A stretch of 64,000 bases of DNA from DLAJ01 sp023663615 (lineage in GTDB: Bacteria; Bacillota; Clostridia; Lachnospirales; Lachnospiraceae). Under the pieces are notes generated by a model that saw only the letters and a program-made list of their open reading frames with translations, did not search any database and had not been told where the DNA came from. The stretch lies in NCBI GenBank assembly GCA_023663615.1, contig JAMPHA010000001.1, positions 248,001 through 312,000 on the forward strand, read 5' to 3'. Shown one piece after another: positions 1 to 9,032 of the stretch; within the stretch, counting starts at the first letter, position 1; each line of letters begins with the position of its first letter. The translations under genes were made by a program, and so were the position numbers.

Positions 1-1320
1 AATACGATCATCCGTCCGCAGGCGGATGCCAAAAAACAGAAATTTGAGATTTCCGTTCTGTCCTTAACAAACGAACATCTGCTGGGGGACAAGCTGCGGA
101 TCAGCCAGATCCTGATCAACATTTTGTCAAACGCGGTAAAATATACACAGGACGGCGGGTATATCAAGCTGACGGTGGAGGAGCTGCAGCGGATGAGTGA
201 CGGCTACAGCCGTATTCAATTTACCATCCGTGATAACGGGCAGGGTATGAGCAGGGAGTATCAGAAGATCCTGTTTGAGCCGTTCAGCCGGGAACAGAAT
301 ACGGCATGGAATAAAACGCCGGGAACGGGACTCGGCATGACGATCACAAAAAGCCTGGTCGATCTGATGCATGGTTCCATCAAAGTAACGAGCAGTCCGG
401 GTAAGGGAAGCACCTTTGTGGTCGAGCTGGGACTGCGCAGCCAGAACAGGGCGGACGATCCTGCGTTTTGGAGTAAACGCGGCATCAGGCGCATGATCGT
501 TGCGGATAAGGAGAAGGAGAACTGCCGTGATATTGTAAAGAAGATGGCGGATGTCGGCGTGGAAGTCCAATATACGGTCAGCGGCGGAGAAGCTGTCACA
601 ATGATCCGGCGCGCGCAGGAGGAAGGCAGGCCCTACGATCTGATCCTGCTGGATTGGGAAATGCCTGATTTAGACGGGCGGCATGCGGTACAGATGATCC
701 GGGAAAAAGCTTCCCGAAAGGAGACGCAAAAAGAACCGATCCTGCTGTTCACCGCCTATGATTTCAGGGGCATCGAGCGGGAGTCACAGGAGATCGGAGG
801 TGGGCACTTTCTGCAAAAGCCGTTTTTTATGAGCAGCTTCCGGGAGGCGGTCTGTAAGCTGACAGATACACAGCAGAAGCGTGTCCCGATTGGCAATGAA
901 AAAGAGTTCATCGCCGGAAAACGCGTTCTCGTGGCAGAGGATATTGATATTAACCAGATGGTGCTGGTAAAGCTGTTAGGTACGCTGGAGGCGGAATGCG
1001 ATATTGCGGAGAACGGTCTGCAGGCGGTCGAGCGGTTTGAAAATGCGCCGGAAGATTTTTATGATCTGATCCTGATGGATATTCAGATGCCTGTCATGGA
1101 CGGCTATGAGGCGACGAGAAAAATCCGCGCAGGCGCACATCCTGCCGCGCGGACCATCCCGATCATCGCGATGTCTGCGAACGCGTTTGCGGATGATGTG
1201 CGGGACGCTTTGGATGCAGGCATGGATGCGCATATCTCCAAGCCGATCGTGTTTGAGCAGTTTAAGAGCACGCTCCGGGAAGTACTGGAGAGGAAAGGGC
1301 AGACGGGACAGACAGGATAA
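1..1320 (+). CDS. Hybrid sensor histidine kinase / double response regulator, 3' part
   Basis: The frame is open from base 1, so the gene starts left of the window; the TTG at 124 is internal. The visible 439 residues hold the second half of a kinase ATPase domain (N box around LSNAVKYT, G1 box DNGQGM, G2 box GTGLGM). Two receiver domains follow. The first (about residues 160-280) has its phospho-acceptor in DLILLDWEMPDLDG, but its acidic pocket reads VADKEKEN, with one acid where two are usual. The second (about 305-425) has AEDIDIN and DLILMDIQMPVMDG and looks complete. Such proteins autophosphorylate on His and relay phosphate to Asp. The sensor, His box and any output partner lie outside the window. 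Nothing downstream on this strand looks like a target operon. Confidence 0.93.
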   Translation, partial: NTIIRPQADAKKQKFEISVLSLTNEHLLGDKLRISQILINILSNAVKYTQDGGYIKLTVEELQRMSDGYSRIQFTIRDNGQGMSREYQKILFEPFSREQNTAWNKTPGTGLGMTITKSLVDLMHGSIKVTSSPGKGSTFVVELGLRSQNRADDPAFWSKRGIRRMIVADKEKENCRDIVKKMADVGVEVQYTVSGGEAVTMIRRAQEEGRPYDLILLDWEMPDLDGRHAVQMIREKASRKETQKEPILLFTAYDFRGIERESQEIGGGHFLQKPFFMSSFREAVCKLTDTQQKRVPIGNEKEFIAGKRVLVAEDIDINQMVLVKLLGTLEAECDIAENGLQAVERFENAPEDFYDLILMDIQMPVMDGYEATRKIRAGAHPAARTIPIIAMSANAFADDVRDALDAGMDAHISKPIVFEQFKSTLREVLERKGQTGQTG

Positions 1321-1360
1321 AGTTAAGGGAACGTTCGGAATAACAAGGCTGAAAGCAAGA

Positions 1361-1408
1361 GAAGAGACTGCCATTTGACAAGCAATAGCAGTCCCTTCTT
1401 TCTTTTTT
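1361..1408 (+). terminator. Rho-independent terminator after the sensor kinase
   Basis: GAAGAGACTGC (1361-1371) pairs with GCAGTCCCTTC (1388-1398) with a single internal mismatch, followed by TTTCTTTTTT. It lies between two convergent genes. The T-run fits the + strand. Confidence 0.75.
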
Positions 1409-1419
1409 AGGATTCCTTT

Positions 1420-3702
1420 TTAGGATTCACTGTTCATATACAGCGGCCATCCGGTCGTCTGCCCCATTGCCGTGACGGTCGTGCCGACGCAGTTCTTATT
1501 GTCGAGCCACGAGACCGCGGCGACGCCGTAATAGGTGTCATAGCCGTCGATGTCGAGTCTGATATAGCGGTCCCCGTACATCATCCAGCTTCCGGCGGCG
1601 TCTCCCGTGATCGTGCCGTCCTCATGTAACGTGACGTAGACCGCCGTTGTCGTGACGTACGGATCGCCGGCAAGGACAAGCTGGAACACGTTGTCGTTTG
1701 CGAAGGATAAAAATTCTTCTTTGCTGACCGGACGGTCCGGTTCGCCCGCATAGCGGTTCGCATTGATGACAATGTCCCCGACCGAGTTCGTATAGTACTG
1801 GTGCGCCTGCATGAAGAACTGTGTGCTGGAAGCCGCGAGCGGGTAGCCGTTGTCGCATTCCGCCGTTTTGTCATTTTGCATGGCGAGTGTCCGCACCATC
1901 AGCATGGCAATGTTTACGCCGTCGCTCGTCGTGTAGAGATCCCCGTGTCCCGGCGCGTGGATGTCGAAATCATAGTCCGCCCACTGGAAAGAGGACATTG
2001 CGATATATTCCGTGCTTCCCTCGATCCGGTCCGCCGTGGTGATGTAACTCTCACGGTCCAAGTCGGAGCGGTAGCCCGACAGGGGCGGAAATAAGCCGGT
2101 CACAAGCTCTTTGCCGATCCAGCCGGACGCCATGGGATCGCCGCTTAAATTCGTAAAGGCGTTGATGGTATCGCTTTTTGCCGTAAAAAGAACATAATTC
2201 CGTGACAGAACGCCGAGGCAGGTCATCAGGTAATAATAATCGTCATACACCTGTGTGATCTCGCCGCTCTCGGATACGAGCGGGACGTCATACTGATGCG
2301 CGATGACGCTTCCCTCCGCACAGTAGGTCATATGCGTGCCGTAGTAAGGATGCGTATCGCCGATCGCCGTCGCTCTTGCCTCTTCCATATAGGTATTGAT
2401 CGTGTCCGCGTCAAGCCAGTCTGTCTGCGCATCTTTCCGGAGACCGGTCTCACGGTCTAACTCGATCATGTAAGTTCCCGCGCCGAAAGAGCCGAAGGTT
2501 AAATACATCGCCCCGTCCGCGTCATAGGCAACCTGCGGATCGAGCGCGACAATATTGTAGTAAAGCGCGTCCTGCGCATAGTCGCTGATCGACTGCAAGA
2601 CACAGCCGACATATTGAAAAGAGCGTGTCTCCAGGGTGGGGGACCATGCCAGCACGATGCATACGCGGTCATGCTTTTCCTCATCATAACCCGCGTTGAC
2701 GAGGCAGGTGTAGAGCCAGTAGCCGCCGTAGGAAGCGGGAACCAGGTCCGCCGCCCAATACTGGCAGGAAGCGGAATCCGTGAGCATCCAGTCATTGACC
2801 TCATCCCATCCGTATTCCGCCATCTGATCCGCGGCGGGCGTGGTCTTGCCCAAATATTCCCAGTGAATGAGATCGGTGGAACGGCGCAGGATATTGCCGC
2901 CCGCCCAGCCGGTCTGTACCATATAATAATAGCGGACGCCGTCGATGACTGCCTCCGTCAGTGCCGGATCATGCACGTTAAAGTTTTCGTCCAGTTCGCC
3001 GTCGGAGTTATAGTCAAACAAAAACTCCAGCTCGTCATCTTGGATGCTTTCCGCGTCGATGTCATAGTCCGGATCGTCGGGGTAAGCGGCGGCTACGCGC
3101 ACATTGACGGTGTAGACAACTTCGCCTTCCTGCATGAGATCCAAAAAGACAACGCCGTTTACGGAAGCATCGGCATTTGCGGTCAGCGTGCGGCTTTCCG
3201 CATCCCAAACGGCTAAATCGTCCACGGACAAGGGCGCATAATTTTCATCCACGGCGGATAAAGAAACGTCGTCAATGGAGACGCCCTCCGCGAGCGTCAG
3301 CGTATAGGATGTTGCGTCTTCCGTCAGATAGCCGAGGGAGAGATTGTCATAGCAGATGGTCGGCGCAATGTCTCCCGTGACATATTTCCGGCTGCCGTCT
3401 TCATTCCGGTTTGCCCGCATGTGCGCATCATGGTCGGCACTTACCAATTCGGAAGCTGTGGGCGTGAAATGATAGTCCGCAGCGGCTGTCTGCGCATCGT
3501 CTTCGGTGGAAGCGCCGTTTTCTTCCGGTGTGTCCGCATCGTCCGCGCCGTCCTGCGCGTTCTCTTCCTGCGCGCTGTCCGCAGAACCGACACTTCCGTC
3601 TTGTTCTGCGTCCGGTTCCGTTTTCGTTCCACAGGATGCCAGAGATAAGAACAAGGAGCCGCAAAGAAGCAGGGCAAGCGCTTTTGCTGTTCTTTTTTTC
3701 AT
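1420..3702 (-). CDS. GH43-type lipoprotein, probable endo-arabinanase
   Basis: A 760-residue secreted lipoprotein. The start is the ATG at 3702 preceded by GGAGG; the frame upstream of it is not needed. The signal peptide MKKRTAKALALLLCGSLFLS ends in a lipobox LASC, followed by an acidic Ser/Asp/Glu linker to about residue 80. The middle is a five-bladed propeller of glycoside hydrolase clan F: HDPALTE supplies the likely base Asp, LDPQVAYDADGAMYLTFGSF the second Asp, and CAEGSVI the likely acid Glu. A C-terminal beta domain (TITGDAAGSWMMYGDRYIRL onward) resembles the one on endo-1,5-alpha-arabinanases. It should act on arabinan or related hemicellulose at the cell surface. It stands alone, without a transporter or regulator. 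Substrate is inferred from family only. Confidence 0.82.
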   Translation of the reverse strand: MKKRTAKALALLLCGSLFLSLASCGTKTEPDAEQDGSVGSADSAQEENAQDGADDADTPEENGASTEDDAQTAAADYHFTPTASELVSADHDAHMRANRNEDGSRKYVTGDIAPTICYDNLSLGYLTEDATSYTLTLAEGVSIDDVSLSAVDENYAPLSVDDLAVWDAESRTLTANADASVNGVVFLDLMQEGEVVYTVNVRVAAAYPDDPDYDIDAESIQDDELEFLFDYNSDGELDENFNVHDPALTEAVIDGVRYYYMVQTGWAGGNILRRSTDLIHWEYLGKTTPAADQMAEYGWDEVNDWMLTDSASCQYWAADLVPASYGGYWLYTCLVNAGYDEEKHDRVCIVLAWSPTLETRSFQYVGCVLQSISDYAQDALYYNIVALDPQVAYDADGAMYLTFGSFGAGTYMIELDRETGLRKDAQTDWLDADTINTYMEEARATAIGDTHPYYGTHMTYCAEGSVIAHQYDVPLVSESGEITQVYDDYYYLMTCLGVLSRNYVLFTAKSDTINAFTNLSGDPMASGWIGKELVTGLFPPLSGYRSDLDRESYITTADRIEGSTEYIAMSSFQWADYDFDIHAPGHGDLYTTSDGVNIAMLMVRTLAMQNDKTAECDNGYPLAASSTQFFMQAHQYYTNSVGDIVINANRYAGEPDRPVSKEEFLSFANDNVFQLVLAGDPYVTTTAVYVTLHEDGTITGDAAGSWMMYGDRYIRLDIDGYDTYYGVAAVSWLDNKNCVGTTVTAMGQTTGWPLYMNSES

Positions 3703-3737
3703 AAAAAGGTACCTCCTTCGCGATGTTTGATAAGTCC

Positions 3738-3766
3738 AGTATAACATTTATAGAAATTTTAGAAAA
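3738..3766 (-). promoter_or_regulatory. Extended -10 promoter for the GH43 lipoprotein
   Basis: On the - strand TGTTATACT gives a TG-n-TATACT extended -10 (hexamer at 3738-3743). No good -35 is visible. It is back to back with the promoter of the MarR operon. Confidence 0.5.
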
Positions 3767-3772
3767 GGATTA

Positions 3773-3800
3773 TTGACAGATTTTGCCTGCTGCGATAAAG
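3773..3800 (+). promoter_or_regulatory. Promoter of the marR-ABC operon
   Basis: A perfect TTGACA (3773-3778) is followed after 15-16 bases by GATAAA/ATAAAG (3794-3800). The -10 is weak, but the site directly precedes a palindrome and the MarR gene. Confidence 0.55.
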
Positions 3801-3813
3801 TTAGTGTGCTAAC
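3800..3813 (+). promoter_or_regulatory. Probable MarR operator
   Basis: GTTAG-TGTG-CTAAC is a perfect 5-bp inverted repeat placed at the expected transcription start, flanked by AAA and AAA. TTAG...CTAA half sites are common for MarR-family repressors. Binding here would block transcription of the repressor and the exporter it heads, giving autoregulation. Inferred from position and symmetry. Confidence 0.6.
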
Positions 3814-3888
3814 AAATAAAAATGAATTCTCGCGGAGCATTTCACGTCTGCTTTGAGAGCGCGGGCATGGGAAGACATGGAGAGACGA

Positions 3889-4437
3889 ATGGGATTTGAT
3901 GGTGAGAGGAAGCCGCTCGGCTTTACATTAAGAGAAATTCATAATCTGACGAAAATTTTGCTGCACAAAATGCATCCGCCGTGCCAGCGTCCGGGAACGC
4001 CGCTCACACAATTACAGGGCGGCATCCTCGGATACCTGTATCACCATGATGCGGCGGAGCCGGTCTATCAGAAAAATATCGAAGAAGTATTCCGCATTTC
4101 CCGTGCAACGGCGACGAATACGCTGCAGGTCATGGAGAAAAACGGGCTGATTGTGCGCAAGGTACAGGATCGGGACGCAAGGCTCAAGCGTATTTTTATG
4201 ACGGAGGAAGCGTGCCGGGAGCATATGCAGATGGAAAAGAGGATGGAGGAACTGGACGCATACATGCTTGCAGGCATGAGCAGAGAAGAAACGGAACAGT
4301 TTTTGATGCTGCTTGACCGTGTCAGGGAGAATCTGGAGCGCATGAACCGGGAGTGCGGCGGGCAGCAGAATCAGCAGACAAAAAGGGAGGCAGAAAAGCA
4401 TGTTACGAACACTGGGTGCACAGATCAAGGAATTTAA
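3889..4437 (+). CDS. MarR-family transcriptional regulator
   Basis: A winged-helix regulator of 182 residues from the ATG at 3889, which has GGAGAG 5 bases upstream; an in-frame ATG at 3877 and a TTG at 3853 are alternatives. The helix-turn-helix spans IEEVFRISRATATNTLQVMEKNGLI, followed by the wing VRKVQDRDARLKRIFMTEEA. The C-terminal helix (MNRECGGQQNQQTKREAEKH) is polar and overlaps the next gene by 38 bases, so the two are translationally close. MarR proteins bind palindromes as dimers and release them on binding a small ligand. Here the neighbours are two halves of a multidrug ABC exporter, so its role is very likely drug-responsive repression of that exporter through the palindrome at 3800-3813. 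Confidence 0.9.
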   Translation: MGFDGERKPLGFTLREIHNLTKILLHKMHPPCQRPGTPLTQLQGGILGYLYHHDAAEPVYQKNIEEVFRISRATATNTLQVMEKNGLIVRKVQDRDARLKRIFMTEEACREHMQMEKRMEELDAYMLAGMSREETEQFLMLLDRVRENLERMNRECGGQQNQQTKREAEKHVTNTGCTDQGI

Positions 4438-6148
4438 GAAGGATTCCATCTTAACGCCTGTATTCATGATCTTAGAGGTCATCATGGAAACGATCATTCC
4501 GCTGATGATGGCGTCCATTATCGACAACGGCGTAGAGGCGGAGAATATGGCGCACATTTATAAAATGGGGATCCTGATGGTGGGGGCCGCGGCGTTGAGC
4601 CTGAGCTTCGGAATTCTCGGCGGAATGTACGGCGCGCGCGCGTCCACGGGATTTGCGCGCAATTTGAGAAGGGCGATGTATGAGAACATCCAGACGTTCA
4701 GTTTCGCCAATATTGATAAGTACAGCACGTCGGGGCTTATCACGCGGTTAACGACCGATGTGACGAATATCCAGAATGCGTATCAGATGATCCTGCGGAT
4801 GGCGATGCGTGCGCCGGCAAGTTTAGTCTGCGCGATGGCAATGTCCTTTTTTATCAGTCCGAAACTGGCATGTGTTTATCTGGTCGCAGTCGTGCTCTTA
4901 AGCATTGTGCTTTCGATCATGATTCCGATGGCGACGAAACATTTCATGCAGGCGTTTCCGAAATATGATGACTTAAACGAGAGCGTGCAGGAAAATGTGT
5001 CCGCGATCCGTGTGGTAAAAGCGTATGTCCGGGAGGATTATGAGAACACCAAGTTCCGCAAGGCGAGCGGCAACATCTATAAAATTTTCTCCAAAGCGGA
5101 GGGCATCGTGGCATGGAACGGACCGGTCATGAATCTGACGGTTTACAGCTGTATTCTGCTGATCAGCTGGATCGGGGCCAAAATGATCGTGCTTGGCAGT
5201 TTGTCCACGGGAGAACTGATGAGCATGCTGACTTACTGTATGAACATTTTGATGAGTCTGATGATGCTTTCCATGGTGTTCGTCATGATTACGATGTCCG
5301 TTGCGAGCGCGCGGCGGATCAGCGAGGTCTTAAAAGAAACGTCCGACTTAAAAAATCCGGAACATCCGGTAATGGAAGTGGCGGACGGCAGCATCCGCTT
5401 CGATCATGTATCGTTTGCATACAAAAAGGATGCGGAGAGCATGGTGTTAAAGGACATTGATTTAACGATCCGTGCCGGGGAGACTATCGGCATTATGGGC
5501 GGAACGGGAAGCGCCAAATCCAGTCTTGTCAACTTAATCAGCCGGCTTTACGACGTGTCGGAGGGGGCGCTCTATGTCGGCGGCGTGGATGTGCGCGCCT
5601 ATGACATGGAGGCGCTGCGCAATCAGGTGTCCGTTGTGTTGCAGAATAATGTGCTTTTTTCGGGAACCATTCTGGAAAACCTGCGCTGGGGAGATAAGAA
5701 CGCGACGGAGGAAGAATGCAGGCGCGCCTGCCGCCTTGCCTGCGCTGATGAGTTTATCGAGCAGATGCCGGAGAAGTATGAGACTTATATTGAACAGGGC
5801 GGCACGAATGTGTCCGGCGGGCAGAAGCAGCGGCTGTGTATTGCGCGCGCGCTGTTAAAGAAACCGAAAATTCTGATTCTGGACGACTCGACGAGCGCGG
5901 TCGATACGGCGACGGACGCGAAGATCCGCAAAGCGTTTGCGGAGGAGATTCCGAATACGACGAAGCTGATTATCGCGCAGCGCGTCTCAAGCGTACAGCA
6001 TGCGGACCGTATTATCGTCATGAACGAAGGGCGTGTTGCGGGCTTTGGAACGCATGAAGAGCTGCTTGCAAATAATGAGATTTATCGTGAGGTATATGAG
6101 TCGCAGACGTCGGGCAGCGGCGATTTTGACGAGAAAGGAGATAACTAG
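4400..6148 (+). CDS. ABC exporter half, degenerate-site subunit
   Basis: 582 residues: an exporter-type membrane domain (about 1-310, six helices), then an ATPase domain (about 335-575). The start follows GGGAGG at 4384-4389. Walker A reads GGTGSAKSS (about 368), with Ala for the last Gly; the signature is VSGGQ. The Walker B region is LILDDSTSAVD, with Asp where the catalytic Glu should be, and the switch residue is Gln (IIAQRVSS) rather than His. These are the changes known from the non-hydrolysing site of heterodimeric exporters such as BmrCD, LmrCD and TM287/288. The partner follows 2 bases after the stop. Probable multidrug efflux; substrate unknown. Confidence 0.9.
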   Translation: MLRTLGAQIKEFKKDSILTPVFMILEVIMETIIPLMMASIIDNGVEAENMAHIYKMGILMVGAAALSLSFGILGGMYGARASTGFARNLRRAMYENIQTFSFANIDKYSTSGLITRLTTDVTNIQNAYQMILRMAMRAPASLVCAMAMSFFISPKLACVYLVAVVLLSIVLSIMIPMATKHFMQAFPKYDDLNESVQENVSAIRVVKAYVREDYENTKFRKASGNIYKIFSKAEGIVAWNGPVMNLTVYSCILLISWIGAKMIVLGSLSTGELMSMLTYCMNILMSLMMLSMVFVMITMSVASARRISEVLKETSDLKNPEHPVMEVADGSIRFDHVSFAYKKDAESMVLKDIDLTIRAGETIGIMGGTGSAKSSLVNLISRLYDVSEGALYVGGVDVRAYDMEALRNQVSVVLQNNVLFSGTILENLRWGDKNATEEECRRACRLACADEFIEQMPEKYETYIEQGGTNVSGGQKQRLCIARALLKKPKILILDDSTSAVDTATDAKIRKAFAEEIPNTTKLIIAQRVSSVQHADRIIVMNEGRVAGFGTHEELLANNEIYREVYESQTSGSGDFDEKGDN

Positions 6149-6150
6149 AC

Positions 6151-8157
6151 ATGGCGGAAGACAGAAAAGAAATGCAGGCACAGCAAACCGGCACAGGCAG
6201 CGCGGGGGAAGCGGCTGCCAAAGCGCCGGGCGGGGCGCCTGCCGGTATGCCGAAAGGACCGGGCAGAAGGGGACCGATGGGACCGCGCCCAAAGATCGAA
6301 CATCCGGGAAAGACCTTCAAGCGCGTGATGAAGTATGTGCTGAGGGATTACGGGATCCATTACGCAATCGTAGTGGTCTGCATTTTGCTCACGGTGTATT
6401 CGTCCCTGCAGGGAACGATGTTTATGAGAACGCTGATCGACCAGTATATCCAGCCGCTTTTAGGCGGGGAGAATCCGGATTTTACGCCGCTCGCGCATGC
6501 GATCGCGCGGGTGGGCGGTTTTTATGCGCTGGGCGTGCTTGCCTCGTTTGTGCAGTCGCGGATCATGATCCGGATTACGCAGGGCTCCATGCGGAATCTG
6601 CGTGACGATCTGTTTGGAAAAATGGAAAGTCTTCCGATCAAGTATTTTGATACGCATGCGCATGGCGATATTATGTCTCTTTATACCAATGATATAGAAA
6701 CGCTGCGCCAGATGATTTCCCAGAGTATTCCACAGATGATAAACAGTCTGATCACGGTGGTGGGCGTGGTCTATTATATGTTTAAGCTGGATGTGCCTTT
6801 GACCCTGATCACGTTTGCCATGGTCTTTGTCATGGTGTTTGCATCCAAAAAAGTCATGAGCTTAAGCGGGCGGTTCTTCCTTTCCCAGCAGCGCGACTTG
6901 GGAAAAGTCAACGGCTGTATCGAGGAAATGATGAGCGGGCAGAAGGTTGTCAAGGTATTCTGCCATGAAGAGGAGAGCATGGCGAAATTTAACGAGTTAA
7001 ACGACCAGCTGTTTGAGAGCGCTTATCAGGCAAACCGCTTTGCCAATATTATGGGACCGGTCAATGCGCAGCTTGGCAATTTGAGCTATGTGATCTGCGC
7101 GATCTCGGGAGGCATTCTTGCGATCACCGGCGTATCCGGCTTAACGCTCGGCGGGCTTGCCAGCTTTTTGAATCTGAACAAATCGTTCAGCATGCCGATC
7201 AATCAGGTTTCCCAGCAGTTCAATGCGATTATCATGGCGCTTGCCGGCGCAGACCGCTTCTTCAAGCTGATGGACGAGGAGCCGGAGGTGGACGACGGCT
7301 ATGTGGAGCTTGTCAATGCAAAAGAGGATGCGGACGGCACGCTGCGGGAATGTGAGGAGCGGACCGGCGTTTGGGCGTGGAAGCATTATCATAAGGAATC
7401 GGATACGACAACTTATGTGAAATTACAGGGCGACGTTGTGTTCGATCAGGTGGATTTCGGCTACCGCGACGACAAGATCATTCTGCACGACATTGAGCTG
7501 TATGCAAAGCCCGGTCAGAAGATCGCATTTGTCGGCGCAACGGGAGCGGGAAAAACAACGATCACCAACCTCATCAATCGCTTTTACGACATACAGGACG
7601 GAAAGATCCGCTATGACGGCATCAATGTGAATAAGATTAAAAAGGCGGACTTACGCCGCTCGCTGGGAATCGTATTGCAGGATACGCATCTCTTTACGGG
7701 GACCGTTATGGAAAACATCCGTTATGGAAAGCTGGACGCGACGGAGGAGGAAGTGATCCGCGCGGCAAAACTTGCGAATGCGGACGGCTTTATCCGGCGT
7801 CTGCCGGACGGCTATCAGACGATGCTGCACGGCGACGGCGCGAATTTAAGCCAGGGACAGCGCCAGCTTTTGGCGATCGCGCGCGCTGCCATCGCCGATC
7901 CGCCGGTTCTGATTCTGGATGAGGCGACAAGCTCGATCGACACGAGAACGGAAAAACTCGTCCAGCAGGGCATGGATGCGCTGATGAGCGGCAGGACCAC
8001 GTTTGTGATCGCGCATCGTCTTTCCACCGTAAGAAACAGCGACTGCATCATGGTATTGGAGCAGGGACGCGTGATCGAGCGCGGCACGCACGACCAGCTG
8101 ATTGAGCAGCAGGGCAAGTATTATCAGCTTTATACCGGCAATGCGGTGACGGCGTAA
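6151..8157 (+). CDS. ABC exporter half, catalytic-site subunit
   Basis: 668 residues with GGAGA before the ATG. A Pro/Gly/Ala-rich cytoplasmic stretch of about 50 residues precedes six membrane helices. The ATPase domain starts near 430 after a linker of about 35 residues. Walker A GATGAGKTT (about 461), Walker B LILDEATSSID with its Glu, and the His switch (VIAHRLST) are all canonical, while its signature reads LSQGQ. Paired with the upstream subunit this gives one working site (this Walker A/B with the partner VSGGQ) and one degenerate site, the classic asymmetric exporter design. Transcribed with the MarR gene and its partner. Probable multidrug efflux across the cell membrane. Confidence 0.92.
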   Translation: MAEDRKEMQAQQTGTGSAGEAAAKAPGGAPAGMPKGPGRRGPMGPRPKIEHPGKTFKRVMKYVLRDYGIHYAIVVVCILLTVYSSLQGTMFMRTLIDQYIQPLLGGENPDFTPLAHAIARVGGFYALGVLASFVQSRIMIRITQGSMRNLRDDLFGKMESLPIKYFDTHAHGDIMSLYTNDIETLRQMISQSIPQMINSLITVVGVVYYMFKLDVPLTLITFAMVFVMVFASKKVMSLSGRFFLSQQRDLGKVNGCIEEMMSGQKVVKVFCHEEESMAKFNELNDQLFESAYQANRFANIMGPVNAQLGNLSYVICAISGGILAITGVSGLTLGGLASFLNLNKSFSMPINQVSQQFNAIIMALAGADRFFKLMDEEPEVDDGYVELVNAKEDADGTLRECEERTGVWAWKHYHKESDTTTYVKLQGDVVFDQVDFGYRDDKIILHDIELYAKPGQKIAFVGATGAGKTTITNLINRFYDIQDGKIRYDGINVNKIKKADLRRSLGIVLQDTHLFTGTVMENIRYGKLDATEEEVIRAAKLANADGFIRRLPDGYQTMLHGDGANLSQGQRQLLAIARAAIADPPVLILDEATSSIDTRTEKLVQQGMDALMSGRTTFVIAHRLSTVRNSDCIMVLEQGRVIERGTHDQLIEQQGKYYQLYTGNAVTA

Positions 8158-8176
8158 TTAGGGAGGGCAATTTTAC

Positions 8177-8398
8177 ATGGAACAGACAGGGGAGCCGGAT
8201 GCGCGCATGATCGAGGAAGTCATGCGGCATCTGGATACGGAATCGGAACAGGGCGTCGTCCGCATGAGCGTGACGATGGACGAGACAGCGGCGGAGGAAA
8301 AGCAGGTGTCCCATAAGTGCTGTCACATGTACGGCAGACCGGCAAACGAGACCGTCGGCATGCTGGATATGTATACGGATATGGCAGGGGGAGAATAA
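8177..8398 (+). CDS. Small Cys/His/Met-containing protein of unknown function
   Basis: 73 residues, 19 bases after the exporter, with GGGAGG ahead of the ATG, so it is probably co-transcribed. I do not recognise a family. The N half is acidic and probably helical (ARMIEEVMRHLDTES). The C half holds HKCCHMYGRP, a His-Cys-Cys-His cluster that could bind a metal or be redox active, and is rich in Met. It has no membrane segment or signal. The UAA stop runs into AAAAAGAGTTTGCGG, the same bases found on the other strand at 63911-63929. It could be a small accessory of the exporter, but position is the only evidence. Confidence 0.65.
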   Translation: MEQTGEPDARMIEEVMRHLDTESEQGVVRMSVTMDETAAEEKQVSHKCCHMYGRPANETVGMLDMYTDMAGGE

Positions 8399-8431
8399 AA
8401 AAGAGTTTGCGGATATGGAGGAAACGCAGGT

Positions 8432-8935
8432 ATGCATGATGAATTAACGGCTTCCGATCTTGCCAAGATCGAGGCGGAGATCGAGGAACGCAGGCTCGTT
8501 CTGCGTCCGAAGCTGATCGAAGCGGTCAAGGAGGCGCGCGCGCAGGGAGATCTGAGTGAGAATTTTGAGTATTATGCGGCAAAAAGGGAAAAGAACCGCA
8601 ATGAGAGCCGTATCCGTTATCTGGAGCGGATGGTGCGCACGGCGGTCGTCATATCCGACGAATCCAAGGCGGACGAGGTCGGATTAAATAACACGGTGAC
8701 TGTTTTGTTTGAGGAGGAGAATGAAACGGAGACATACCGCATTGTGACGACGGTACGGGAGGATTCCTTAAACGGCCTCATCAGCAAGGAGTCCCCGCTC
8801 GGCGCGGCGCTGATCGGACATCGGGAGGGGGAGCGCGTATGCGTGCAGGTAAATGCCGATTACGCGTATCATGTGAAGATTTTGAAGATCGAAAAGACGG
8901 AGGATGACAGCGGCGACAGGATCCGGGGATTCTGA
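8432..8935 (+). CDS. greA: Transcription elongation factor GreA
   Basis: 167 residues, close to the family length of about 158. The N-terminal coiled-coil finger carries the conserved QGDLSENFEYYAAKREK, with the acidic tip residues that reach into the RNA polymerase channel. The C-terminal FKBP-like domain ends with SKESPLGAALIGHREGERV, typical of GreA. It rescues backtracked polymerase by stimulating transcript cleavage. The extreme N terminus (MHDELTASDLAKIEAEIEER) lacks the usual LT-xxG-xxxL start, so it may be a second, diverged Gre paralogue. The last residues (TEDDSGDRIRGF) are a polar tail. Same strand as the exporter, 33 bases downstream. Confidence 0.9.
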   Translation: MHDELTASDLAKIEAEIEERRLVLRPKLIEAVKEARAQGDLSENFEYYAAKREKNRNESRIRYLERMVRTAVVISDESKADEVGLNNTVTVLFEEENETETYRIVTTVREDSLNGLISKESPLGAALIGHREGERVCVQVNADYAYHVKILKIEKTEDDSGDRIRGF

Positions 8936-9032
8936 ACCGGAACCCTGCGGTGTTTGTTATCATGCAACAAACGGAACGACCGGCAGGAATACAGGGAAAA
9001 AGGAAAGCGCCGTGTGCGCGGAGGAAAAAACA

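Noticed and set aside
7141..8117. Several - strand frames under the second ABC gene
   Set aside because: Shadow frames of a G+C-rich gene with clear domain motifs on the + strand.
8904..9032. N-terminal extension of the DHH protein
   Set aside because: It overlaps greA, has no RBS, and the GTG at 9033 has a strong one.
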